A stretch of 8,138 nt of DNA from Marinilabiliales bacterium (GTDB lineage Bacteria; Bacteroidota; Bacteroidia; Bacteroidales; F082), in assembly GCA_002869465.1 (NCBI GenBank), contig PKSW01000254.1, positions 1-8,138 on the forward strand. Reading direction: 5' to 3'. Positions 1 through 6,745 of the stretch are shown one piece after another; position 1 is the stretch's first letter, and each line of letters starts with the position of its first letter. A program made the translations under genes and the position numbers. The notes under the pieces were generated by a model. It did not search any database, had not been told where the DNA came from, and saw nothing but the letters and a program-made list of their open reading frames with translations.

Positions 1-966
1 GATGCCTGGTGGTATATGCCCCGAATAGGTAAAGGAAAGCTGGGGGCCAGCGATTTTATAGCACCCAACCCGCCTTTTGGAGTTGTTTTTACCTATTACC
101 TGTCGGAAGGTTATAAAACGGATAAAGCGGTCAGGCAGGAAAAAGAAAAGGAACTGGTTAAAAATGATGAACCGGTAACATTTCCCGGTTGGGAGGTCGT
201 GGAAGCAGAACGCAGGCAATCTGAACCAAAGATATGGCTTACAATTACCGATGAAAATGGGTATGTTATACGTAAGCTACAAGGTCCGGGCTTAAAAGGA
301 TTTCACCGTGTGGCCTGGGATTTACGGTATCCAGGAACAATGGCCATAGACATTCATACTGAAAATAACAATTCATGGGGCTTTAAAGCGATGGCTGCAC
401 CGGGAACTTATACCGTTTCCATGTCGAAAGAAATAGATGGCGTAGTTATGCCTTTGTCCGAACCCATTTCTTTTGAAGTAAAGCAATTACAGCAAGGTGC
501 TTTGGAAGGCTCCACGCCTGAAAGAACAGTGGCTTTCTGGAAGGAAATACAGGATTTACAAGGACTGATATCTGCTACTTCCATTGAGTTGAACCATGCC
601 ATGAAGAAAGTGAATGCCATGCAACTGGCTTTATCCAGGACAGGAAAACAACCCGGAGAATTGGATACAAAATTGTATCAATTAACACAGGACCTGCTTA
701 AAATCCAGGAGCAGTTATATGGCAATCAATCTAAAAATGAAATTGGAGAAAAGAACAATCCAACAGTTAGGTCACGTTTGAGTGCTGCAACAAATGGCGT
801 GGAAAATTCGACTTATGGTCCAACGCCTACGCATGAAAGAAGTCTTGAACTGGCTGAAAAGGAATATAAAGAATTACAGAAAGAATTGGATACAATTGTT
901 GATGAGAAAATTCCTGCAGTAGAAATACAACTGAAAGAAGCGGGAGCGCCTGAAATTAAGGGCTAA
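1..966 (+). CDS. Sortilin-like (VPS10/BNR-repeat) secreted protein, C-terminal part
   Basis: The reading frame is open from base 1, so this is the 3' end of a larger gene; the ATG at base 16 is an internal Met and not the start. The 321 visible residues match the C-terminal tail of the large WD40/YVTN/BNR-like proteins of Bacteroidota, which usually exceed 900 residues and carry an N-terminal signal peptide and beta-propellers that are not in this window. The visible order is a linker with the family-typical APNPPFG and FTYYL strings, then an Ig/FlgD-like beta domain (LTITDENG, GFHRVAWDLRYPG, APGTYTV), then a helical tail with long charged helices likely to form a coiled coil, ending EIQLKEAGAPEIKG. 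These proteins are often annotated as glycosyl hydrolase or sialidase-like, but no enzyme activity can be argued from this portion. The gene ends 7 bases before the convergent cutC stop, and no hairpin terminator is visible there. Confidence 0.85.
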   Translation, partial: DAWWYMPRIGKGKLGASDFIAPNPPFGVVFTYYLSEGYKTDKAVRQEKEKELVKNDEPVTFPGWEVVEAERRQSEPKIWLTITDENGYVIRKLQGPGLKGFHRVAWDLRYPGTMAIDIHTENNNSWGFKAMAAPGTYTVSMSKEIDGVVMPLSEPISFEVKQLQQGALEGSTPERTVAFWKEIQDLQGLISATSIELNHAMKKVNAMQLALSRTGKQPGELDTKLYQLTQDLLKIQEQLYGNQSKNEIGEKNNPTVRSRLSAATNGVENSTYGPTPTHERSLELAEKEYKELQKELDTIVDEKIPAVEIQLKEAGAPEIKG

Positions 967-973
967 GTTTGAA

Positions 974-1609
974 TTAAATTAACTGGCCTACAATCCTTCG
1001 TCCATGGTATTCATGAGCCCTGATAAGCTGATGAATTTCAGCCAGATTCTTGTTGGTTATTTTACCCGCAGCAACGATGTTTATTTTTCCTTTTGATGCC
1101 TGTAACATCTTCTTTATGGTTTCTTTACCCTCCATAGCTGTGGCTGCACCTCCCGAAGTTAAAACGGCTGTTATATTTCTGAGCGGCATTAATTCCGTCA
1201 ATGAAGTCGTTGGGTCGGGCGTCAAATCTATGACTTTATGAATCGTAACTTCAAGGGGTGATGCCAACTCTGCAAGTAGCTGAATTTGATCAAGATTTAA
1301 ATTGTGGGTTTTGTCCAATATACCAAAAACGACACCCTGTGCACCAGCTTGCTTACAAAACTGGATTTCATCTTTCATTATTGATAATTCGTCAGCAGTG
1401 TAAATAAAATCACCAGGTCTTGAACGTATCATAACCTTAACAGGAATGCGTAAATGGTTTATCACCTGCTTGATGAGTTTTCTGTCGGGAGTTAGACCAT
1501 CCAGGTCGAGTCGCGAACAAAGTTCAATCCGCTCCGCTCCTTTTTTTTCAGCCAGAATAGCTTCTTCCAATGATTCAACACAAGCTTCCAGGGTTAAATG
1601 TTCATGCAT
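974..1609 (-). CDS. cutC: CutC family protein (copper homeostasis protein CutC), short form
   Basis: This 211-residue protein has the CutC TIM-barrel signature from end to end: LEACVESLEEA at the N-terminus, GAERIELCSRLDLDGLTP (Cys31), IPVKVMIRSRPGDFIYT, GVVFGILD, the HKVIDLTPDP segment where E. coli CutC has HRAFDM, VLTSGGAATAMEG, and a final YHGRRIVG. It is about 35 residues shorter than E. coli CutC (about 248), ending soon after the last conserved barrel strand, which is common for Bacteroidota versions. CutC was named for copper tolerance in E. coli, but that role has been disputed and the biochemical activity is unknown. Its ATG shares one base with the TAA of the upstream glycosidase (TAATG on the minus strand), so translation is probably coupled. 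That context points to carbohydrate metabolism rather than copper. No copper-related gene is nearby. The family call is secure; the function is open. Confidence 0.93.
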   Translation of the reverse strand: MHEHLTLEACVESLEEAILAEKKGAERIELCSRLDLDGLTPDRKLIKQVINHLRIPVKVMIRSRPGDFIYTADELSIMKDEIQFCKQAGAQGVVFGILDKTHNLNLDQIQLLAELASPLEVTIHKVIDLTPDPTTSLTELMPLRNITAVLTSGGAATAMEGKETIKKMLQASKGKINIVAAGKITNKNLAEIHQLIRAHEYHGRRIVGQLI

Positions 1610-3645
1610 TATTCAGATAATTGAATTTTTATTTGCTCGCCATTATTAATTTTTTTGTCAAATACGCTATTTCCAGACTCTGTGATTTTAATGTGCAGAA
1701 ATTCGGCATCTTTTGTTATATAAATATCAAAGTCGGAATTAAATGCCCTTATATGTCTGAGGTTGCAATATGCCCAATCATCCGGTATATTCGGTTTCAT
1801 TTGGAAACTGTTAAATCCTGTTGGGACTATACCCAGGATTCCTTCTGTGAAGATACGGCAATACAGGGCGCTTTCGGCAGAAAGGTGCGCCATATTTCCT
1901 TCGGGCCAAGCTTCAACAACATAGGGCACATGAAATCCAAGCAAGCGGGTTTGAGAGAAAGCGGTAAGCTTTTCAAGCGCTCTGTTCGATGCACCTGCTT
2001 TGAAAGCACCACGAAAAGCATAGAGTGTACCCCTATCCCAAAATAGAACAGGCTCCTCTAAATTTGTATTGTGCTCAACTTTTATCCCATTGTCTGTCCA
2101 TAACCTAGTAAACAAGGCTTCAAGTGTCCCATCTTTTCGGTCATCAATCCCCATAACAAGAGGAAGGCATATCCAGTGACGTAAATAAGGATGACCATCA
2201 AAATACTGATACGTAGCAAGTCCTTCAATTTCAGCCCCAAAGTAGGTTTCTATGGACTGGGCCAGGTCCTTTGCTTTTTGATCATATCCTTTGATCATTG
2301 ATTTAGATTTTCCAAGTGCTTTGGCCAGGTAAACGGTTTGTTTAAGCGCACCATAATACAAAGATGAAGTCGCCAGGTTCGCACCGCCTGTGGAAATCCG
2401 GCCTTCCATTTCGTCCGAATCGGAGTTGATAACGCCAAATTCATTTTTCTGTCGGTCACAGTAATCCAGCGACCATTCAATAAGTGGCCAGATTTTTTCA
2501 GCTTCTTCCCTATTACCAGAGAGCAACGCATATTGACTGGCGCCAAAAGCAATCATAGCCGCATCACCGCGGTCGCCTCCACAGCAAGTCAATGTTCCTT
2601 CCATTTCAAAGGATGACCAGAAATTTCCATCTCCCTCCGGGATGTTGTTCAAAAACTGAAGGTAGGCATTCAATGCCGCTTCATTGCCTATATGATAACC
2701 CAAATATGGAAAGAATGGGCTGCTGTATTCTGCCTGGTCGTTAGCCCATACCCCGGTATAATATCTGCCACCTCCGGGTGAGTGCATAAGTCCCATTTTA
2801 GTATCATAAATGCTTTCGGCTGCCCTGATCTTAGAAAAAGTAAATAGGGTGTTTAAAATTGAGTCAGGTGTTTCAAGTATTAGGTTTTTATCCATATTCT
2901 CCAGAAAAGAATAGCGTGCCATGAGTACGTTTGTGTATGAATCTTCAATTGGGGGCTCATCATTTAGTTGGGCTGAGAAATAGATGCCAAATTCCAATGA
3001 ATTTCCGGGCTCAATGCTGTAATTTCCTTCTTTGTCGGCGTATATTTTACGGATAAACTCACCATTCTGACCCAGTTGTTCCTGTGTAAATTCAGTCTTT
3101 CCAATGGCTATATGTGTTGGTTTGTCTGTGGTGTTTTTAAATGTCCATATTTCAACAAATAACCTTTCAGTCATTGAAGGAACCAAAGTTCTTTTTAAGA
3201 ATAATCCCTGGCTTTCGGCATGATAAAAATTTAGCATTCCATCTATTTTAGCCGAGTCAATAGGCCCCGGTTCATAAGTTCGTTCATTAACAACGATGGT
3301 TGGCAGAAATTCATCGGAATATTCATCCCGTAAATAAGCCCTGTATTTTCTCCATTTATTAGCTGAGGATTCTATAAAAATTCGGAGTTGGGGATAAATA
3401 ATATTGCGAGTAAGCTTTAACTTTTTGTTTTCATCTATTTCATATGAAATGATTGCAGCGACTCTCTGGCCGTTCATTTCAATATTGTCACTATGAGGTA
3501 GATTCGTTTCGTTTGTCATATCCCATAGAATGGAATATTCGCTCGATAAACTCCAAAAAATTTCATTCTGATGTTCAGCTACTTGTCCGAATCCCTGAAG
3601 CCGAATGATGATGATCGTGAGTAAAAAAATAATCAACTTCTTCAT
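1609..3645 (-). CDS. Secreted six-hairpin (alpha/alpha)6-barrel glycosidase
   Basis: The protein has 678 residues. Residues 1-20 form a signal peptide (MKKLIIFLLTIIII, then RLQGFG before Gln21) with no lipobox Cys, so it is probably a soluble periplasmic or secreted enzyme. Residues about 25-255 look like an N-terminal beta-sandwich; about 260-605 form an alpha-helical repeat domain typical of six-hairpin glycosidases; the last 70 or so residues form a small beta domain (FQMKPNIPDDWAYCNLRHI) like the C-terminal caps of GH78-like enzymes. Conserved-looking acidic clusters that could hold the catalytic acids are GVWANDQAEY (Asp303, Glu306), SSFEMEG, CCGGDRGDAA (Asp358, Asp361), SDSDEMEG and VVEAWPEG (Glu579, Glu582). 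I cannot assign a CAZy family; GH78-like or unclassified is my best reading, and the substrate is unknown. The ATG follows an A-rich stretch, and a TAnnTTTG promoter match lies about 100 bases upstream. It overlaps cutC by one base. Confidence 0.8.
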   Translation of the reverse strand: MKKLIIFLLTIIIIRLQGFGQVAEHQNEIFWSLSSEYSILWDMTNETNLPHSDNIEMNGQRVAAIISYEIDENKKLKLTRNIIYPQLRIFIESSANKWRKYRAYLRDEYSDEFLPTIVVNERTYEPGPIDSAKIDGMLNFYHAESQGLFLKRTLVPSMTERLFVEIWTFKNTTDKPTHIAIGKTEFTQEQLGQNGEFIRKIYADKEGNYSIEPGNSLEFGIYFSAQLNDEPPIEDSYTNVLMARYSFLENMDKNLILETPDSILNTLFTFSKIRAAESIYDTKMGLMHSPGGGRYYTGVWANDQAEYSSPFFPYLGYHIGNEAALNAYLQFLNNIPEGDGNFWSSFEMEGTLTCCGGDRGDAAMIAFGASQYALLSGNREEAEKIWPLIEWSLDYCDRQKNEFGVINSDSDEMEGRISTGGANLATSSLYYGALKQTVYLAKALGKSKSMIKGYDQKAKDLAQSIETYFGAEIEGLATYQYFDGHPYLRHWICLPLVMGIDDRKDGTLEALFTRLWTDNGIKVEHNTNLEEPVLFWDRGTLYAFRGAFKAGASNRALEKLTAFSQTRLLGFHVPYVVEAWPEGNMAHLSAESALYCRIFTEGILGIVPTGFNSFQMKPNIPDDWAYCNLRHIRAFNSDFDIYITKDAEFLHIKITESGNSVFDKKINNGEQIKIQLSE

Positions 3646-3664
3646 TTTTCTTGATTTTGATAAT

Positions 3665-3699
3665 AAGCAATGGCATTTTTCAATGCTTGTTCGTTGCTT
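3665..3699 (-). promoter_or_regulatory. Nested inverted repeat in the glycosidase leader
   Basis: An outer inverted repeat, AAGCAA at 3665-3670 and TTGCTT at 3694-3699, encloses an inner hairpin, GCATT at 3673-3677 and AATGC at 3682-3686 with a 4-base loop. It lies 20-54 bases upstream of the glycosidase ATG, so it would be within the mRNA leader if the promoter candidate at 3745-3752 is used. It could affect translation or mRNA stability or be a protein-binding site. The stems are short and AT-rich, and chance is a real alternative. Confidence 0.25.
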
Positions 3700-3744
3700 T
3701 ATTTCGGTTCAGATCCAAAATCTATTTCAGCCATTTATATCTGC

Positions 3745-3752
3745 CAAAGCTA
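3745..3752 (-). promoter_or_regulatory. Candidate Bacteroidota -7 promoter element for the glycosidase-cutC operon
   Basis: On the minus strand this reads TAGCTTTG, a perfect match to the Bacteroidota -7 consensus TAnnTTTG. Transcription would start near 3740 and give a leader of roughly 95 bases before the glycosidase ATG at 3645. No good TTG (-33) element is present at the usual 19-21 base spacing, which lowers confidence. The site lies in the 139-base gap after the lipoprotein hydrolase gene, so the glycosidase and cutC may be transcribed independently of it. Confidence 0.35.
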
Positions 3753-3784
3753 TGTTTAATGAAAGAACAGAAATTGCACTACCG

Positions 3785-4834
3785 TTAGTTATTTTCGAAT
3801 CTGGCGTTTATCCAGCTAATAATTTCCTGATTAACTCCGGGAGCAAGAAGCAAATTTGTTCCGTGTGCTGAATTACCAGGCAAAATCACTAATTTTTTAG
3901 GCTCTTCTGCCATATTATACAAAGCATTAGCTTCTGTAGCAAAATTTACACTTTGAATATTTACATCAAGTTCGCCTGCAATAAAAAGTACTGAATTAAT
4001 ATTTAATTCCGGAAAGATGGAAAATATACCCAATCGAGATGCTGATAAAGCTACAGTTGCTTTCACTTCATCAAATTCATTACCTGCAACCGCCATAATA
4101 GCGCCTAATGATCCGCCCACCAAGGCAAACTGATTAGCGTCAACAACATCTTTGGTCTTTAAGAAATTAATAGAAGCAATTAGGTCTTGTGATGTTGAAT
4201 TAATGAATGCTTCTATCTCCGAAGCATCAGTAGGTAAAGGAAAATCACCTGATTGACCATGTCCCCTAAAATCAATAATTAAACAAATGTAACCTTGAGC
4301 TATTAAGCTGGTAACAACATCGGCATTTTGCCAGTTATTCACCCAAACACCGAGTTCATGCATGAATATAATAGCGGGTTTTATGTCATTGTTACTTTCA
4401 AGGTATTTTAGTTTTCCAGCTATTAAAATGCCATCAGAGGTTGTAAACGTTACGGGTTCAATTTTATACGAAGTGGTAACTGAGCTGATTTTGCTGTATA
4501 TGATACTGCCGTTATTTAATAGGGCTTTTAGCCTATATTTGTATTGAGTTGCGCCTTCTAACTCATTAACCTCCAGACTATTTAGGTTTATGTTAGTTAT
4601 TTCAAACTCTTTTTCAATGGGACTGAAAGATTCATCAAAAGCGAATTGGATTGTTAATTGGCTTATATCAGCTGAATTGGCTGACCAATTTACAATAAAG
4701 CTGGTTTCTTTAATTTCAGAAGCTGATTCCAGTGTAATAGTTATTGGAGCATCCGCCTCTTCTTTTTTACATGAAAAAAGAACAAGTAAAAATGCACAAA
4801 GAATAAAAACTCTGATAATAGATTGCGATTTCAT
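3785..4834 (-). CDS. Surface lipoprotein with FN3-like domain and alpha/beta-hydrolase domain
   Basis: The protein has 349 residues. The N-terminus is a lipoprotein signal peptide: a hydrophobic core up to residue 20, then lipobox LFSC with lipidated Cys22. The next residues, KKEE, fit the lipoprotein export signal described in Capnocytophaga and Bacteroides (Lys followed by acidic residues), so surface exposure is likely. Residues about 30-122 look like a fibronectin type III or similar Ig-like domain (SFIVNWSA, ATQYKYRLKA). Residues about 125-349 are a serine hydrolase of the alpha/beta fold: oxyanion region MHELG (158-162), DFRGHGQSGD, nucleophile elbow Gly240-Gly-Ser242-Leu-Gly244, likely acid Asp290 in AGELD, and His324 in SAHG. 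It resembles dienelactone hydrolase or acyl-esterase types, and an ester substrate is inferred. It follows the dehydrogenase gene by 81 bases on the same strand and precedes the glycosidase by 139 bases; it could deacylate a glycan for the glycosidase, but nothing proves it. Confidence 0.85.
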   Translation of the reverse strand: MKSQSIIRVFILCAFLLVLFSCKKEEADAPITITLESASEIKETSFIVNWSANSADISQLTIQFAFDESFSPIEKEFEITNINLNSLEVNELEGATQYKYRLKALLNNGSIIYSKISSVTTSYKIEPVTFTTSDGILIAGKLKYLESNNDIKPAIIFMHELGVWVNNWQNADVVTSLIAQGYICLIIDFRGHGQSGDFPLPTDASEIEAFINSTSQDLIASINFLKTKDVVDANQFALVGGSLGAIMAVAGNEFDEVKATVALSASRLGIFSIFPELNINSVLFIAGELDVNIQSVNFATEANALYNMAEEPKKLVILPGNSAHGTNLLLAPGVNQEIISWINARFENN

Positions 4835-4856
4835 AGCAGAATTAATTTAATGTTAT

Positions 4857-4870
4857 AAAAAGTAAAGGTA
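4857..4870 (-). promoter_or_regulatory. Weak candidate -7 element(s) upstream of the lipoprotein hydrolase
   Basis: Two overlapping near-matches to TAnnTTTG occur on the minus strand: TACCTTTA (4870-4863) and TACTTTTT (4864-4857), each with only the last base off consensus. They lie 23-36 bases upstream of the ATG at 4834, inside the 81-base gap after the dehydrogenase stop. No TTG element is seen at the expected distance. In DNA this AT-rich such near-matches are frequent, so read-through from the dehydrogenase gene remains possible. Confidence 0.2.
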
Positions 4871-4915
4871 ATAATTAAGCGTAAGAAAATAAAAAGAGAG
4901 AACATAGCAAACAGA

Positions 4916-5977
4916 TTAATCGGGAATCTTATTTGAATAATATGCTATAGTATTCTCCATAGCTTGTTTGTTGCTATATTTTGGCTTGAATCCAAAATCA
5001 TTTTCCGCTTTTTTAGCTGAAAATGTATAATCGGTGCAGGTATAGGTTACAGCAAAGCGACTGAACTTAGGATTGTACTTTTTTATAGGGCGCATGATAA
5101 CAGCGATACCTTCAGATAGTGCACCAATTGAATAGGCCAGACCTCTTGGAAGCCAGAGGTTCTCTGGAAATATTTTATAGCCGGCTCCTATAACTACCTG
5201 GTCGAAAAATTTAAAAAAATTGGCTCCTTTTCCATCCGTAATAAAATAGATTTGGCCGGGCACTTTATCATTGCCAGTCCACAAGGCGGTCGTTGCCAAT
5301 ACATGGGCATAAGCCATATTCCCCACATACACATTTTGGCAACTGGATTTGCCATTTCCAAGTCTTACATAAAAACCCTTTTTAGCCATATCTATCAAGG
5401 AATCAATATGATAAGGGTCGGCCTCTCCGTAAATATCGGCAGGCCGGAGAATAACAACTTTCAGGTTTTCATTATTTGCTCGTAAGGCGGCCAGTTCAGT
5501 TAGTTTTTTGCTCTCACAATATACGGTCGCATGGATATATGGATAAACTTGGGTTTCGTCAATATCTACTAATGGCTTGCCCGTAAAAACAGCATCCAAT
5601 GAGCTGGTCACTACGAGGTGCTTTATACCCATCTTTTTACATACATGGATCACATTTTCGGTCCCTCCTGCATTTACGGCCAGCACTTCTTCTTTGGATT
5701 TTGTGCCCCAGTCGATAATGGCTGCTGCGTGTATCACAATGTCGATACCTTCGCAAGCCTTTTCCAACAGATCATAATCCCGGATATCCCCTTTTACAAA
5801 CTCAATTTGGTCAACATATTTACCCTCGTAATCATTTATATCAAATACTCTGATCAAACCAGGTTGGAGCGGTGCATCTGCCATCAGAAACTCTTCAACG
5901 ATTCGTTTCCCAAGAAATCCGGATCCGCCTGTTATCAAAATATTTGGTTTTTTATAGCTGGTTTTGGTTTCCGTCAT
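4916..5977 (-). CDS. NAD(P)-dependent epimerase/dehydratase, 3-beta-hydroxysteroid dehydrogenase-like
   Basis: This is a 353-residue extended short-chain dehydrogenase. The N-terminal Rossmann motif is TGGSGFLG (Gly17, Gly20, Gly23); Asp46 at the end of beta-2 (RVFDIND) favours NAD over NADP; GDIRD (63-67) contacts the adenine in the family. The catalytic set is visible: Ser125/Ser126 in VVTSSLDAVF and Tyr153-x3-Lys157 in VYCESKKLTE. LRPADIYGEAD and NVYVGNMAYAHVLA are typical of the 3-beta-HSD/sterol-4-carboxylate dehydrogenase branch, whose members oxidise a ring hydroxyl on sterols or other cyclic alcohols. The hydrophobic segment near 279-296 could be a membrane-associated helix, as in some 3-beta-HSDs. 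There is no signal peptide, so it acts in the cytoplasm. The substrate cannot be told; sugar or isoprenoid alcohols are alternatives to steroids. It is divergent from the EthD gene across 54 bases and heads the minus-strand run toward the lipoprotein and glycosidase. Confidence 0.85.
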   Translation of the reverse strand: MTETKTSYKKPNILITGGSGFLGKRIVEEFLMADAPLQPGLIRVFDINDYEGKYVDQIEFVKGDIRDYDLLEKACEGIDIVIHAAAIIDWGTKSKEEVLAVNAGGTENVIHVCKKMGIKHLVVTSSLDAVFTGKPLVDIDETQVYPYIHATVYCESKKLTELAALRANNENLKVVILRPADIYGEADPYHIDSLIDMAKKGFYVRLGNGKSSCQNVYVGNMAYAHVLATTALWTGNDKVPGQIYFITDGKGANFFKFFDQVVIGAGYKIFPENLWLPRGLAYSIGALSEGIAVIMRPIKKYNPKFSRFAVTYTCTDYTFSAKKAENDFGFKPKYSNKQAMENTIAYYSNKIPD

Positions 5978-6006
5978 TTTGTTTATTTTGCGTCAATTTA
6001 ATCCGG

Positions 6007-6014
6007 TAAATTTA
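6007..6014. promoter_or_regulatory. Palindromic TAAATTTA in the divergent dehydrogenase/EthD promoter region
   Basis: TAAATTTA reads the same on both strands and matches TAnnTTTG at 7 of 8 positions either way, so it could act as a -7 element toward both genes. It would give leaders of about 12 bases (EthD) and about 24 bases (dehydrogenase). It sits in the 54-base gap 5978-6031, which must hold or border both promoters. Another near-match for the plus strand, TTATTTTG, is at 5983-5990. No well-spaced TTG element supports either, so this is tentative. Confidence 0.25.
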
Positions 6015-6031
6015 AAATAATCCAATCAGAA

Positions 6032-6742
6032 ATGATCAAACAAATATACCTGTTCAGAGGTGATGACCATGAAACTTATGAAGCGTTTAAAGATCGAGTT
6101 GGTAAGACTGTTCAAAGTTTAGCTGAAAACAAGAGGATTCTATATCTGGGCTATACGATCACAGAAGAGCCACCACCTAAAGTTTCCATCATTCCTTTTA
6201 AAAAGAAAAAAATAGCCGCGATCACAGTTAAGATGAAAGAAGAAAAACCTTTAGAAGATATGTTCCGATTAGAAGGTTTTGAAGGCGTTTACTCGGTTAC
6301 TGAAGCACTACCAGTTGCTTATGAAAAAACATGGGTTGATGGCGAGAAAACGCCGGGCGTTTGCTTACTGACTCTTTTCAAACAGAAAAAAAGCATCGAT
6401 TACAAAACTTTTTTGGATCGCTGGCATAACAGCCATACGCCATTGTCTTTAAAAATTCATCCTTTATGGCATTATAATAGAAATGTGGTTGAAGAAAAAC
6501 TGAGCAAACATTCCGCTAAATGGGATGGTATTGTGGAAGAGCATATGCGCTCCAGGTCAGAGTTGCTAAATCCTTTCAAATTCTTTGGTAATCCATTGGT
6601 GATCATTCCGAGAATGATACAGGTGTATATCGATACCAAATCATTTCTGGATTATAACACCATTGAGCCTTATTTGGCTATAGAGTATCATCTAAAAGCT
6701 AATAATTTAACAAACATGTCAGATAAACATAATAAGAGATAG
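6032..6742 (+). CDS. EthD domain-containing protein (tandem dimeric alpha-beta barrel)
   Basis: The protein has 236 residues, no signal peptide and no membrane segment, so it is cytoplasmic. The C-terminal half (about 108-222) is an EthD-type dimeric alpha-beta barrel domain: a beta-strand GVCLLTLFKQK, then YKTFLDRWHNSHTPLSLKIHP with the typical Trp131-His132-x2-His135 motif, then VEEHMRS, a PFKFFG segment and a closing FLDYNTIEPYLAIEY. The N-terminal half (about 1-100) looks like a diverged second copy (KQIYLFR, ETYEAFKDRVG) without the Trp-His motif, giving a pseudo-dimer in one chain. EthD proteins accompany oxidative degradation enzymes (first seen with an ether-degrading P450), and relatives include decarboxylases and cyclases of polyketides; the exact activity here is unknown. 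It starts at the ATG at 6032, 54 bases from the divergent dehydrogenase start, and converges with a 3-base gap on the sugar dehydrogenase gene. Confidence 0.78.
   Translation: MIKQIYLFRGDDHETYEAFKDRVGKTVQSLAENKRILYLGYTITEEPPPKVSIIPFKKKKIAAITVKMKEEKPLEDMFRLEGFEGVYSVTEALPVAYEKTWVDGEKTPGVCLLTLFKQKKSIDYKTFLDRWHNSHTPLSLKIHPLWHYNRNVVEEKLSKHSAKWDGIVEEHMRSRSELLNPFKFFGNPLVIIPRMIQVYIDTKSFLDYNTIEPYLAIEYHLKANNLTNMSDKHNKR
6041..6048 (-). promoter_or_regulatory. Alternative -7 element for the dehydrogenase gene, inside the EthD start region
   Basis: On the minus strand this reads TATATTTG, a perfect TAnnTTTG match. A transcript from here would start near 6036 and carry a leader of about 58 bases before the dehydrogenase ATG at 5977. 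It would place the dehydrogenase promoter within the first codons of the EthD gene, so the two divergent transcription units would overlap. No TTG at the usual spacing was found, and chance in AT-rich DNA is possible. Confidence 0.25.
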
Positions 6743-6745
6743 AAA

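Noticed and set aside
966..974. Search for a bidirectional terminator between the two convergent genes
   Set aside because: Only 7 bases separate the stops and no hairpin with a T-run is visible there; termination must occur inside the opposite gene or by another mechanism.
1621..2046. Open frame of 141 codons on the plus strand
   Set aside because: It lies wholly opposite the glycosidase gene, has no recognisable domain, and its composition follows from the coding strand.
3665..3699. Inverted repeat considered as an intrinsic terminator for the lipoprotein gene
   Set aside because: The stems are short and AT-rich, and no T-run follows on the minus strand, so it does not look like a rho-independent terminator.
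3605..3871. Open frame of 88 codons on the plus strand spanning the glycosidase/lipoprotein gap
   Set aside because: It overlaps the ends of two well-supported genes on the other strand, has no recognisable motif, and the gap is better explained as leader and promoter.
5618..6001. Open frame of 127 codons on the plus strand
   Set aside because: It lies opposite the N-terminal half of the dehydrogenase, whose motifs are unmistakable; no family resemblance in the plus-strand reading.
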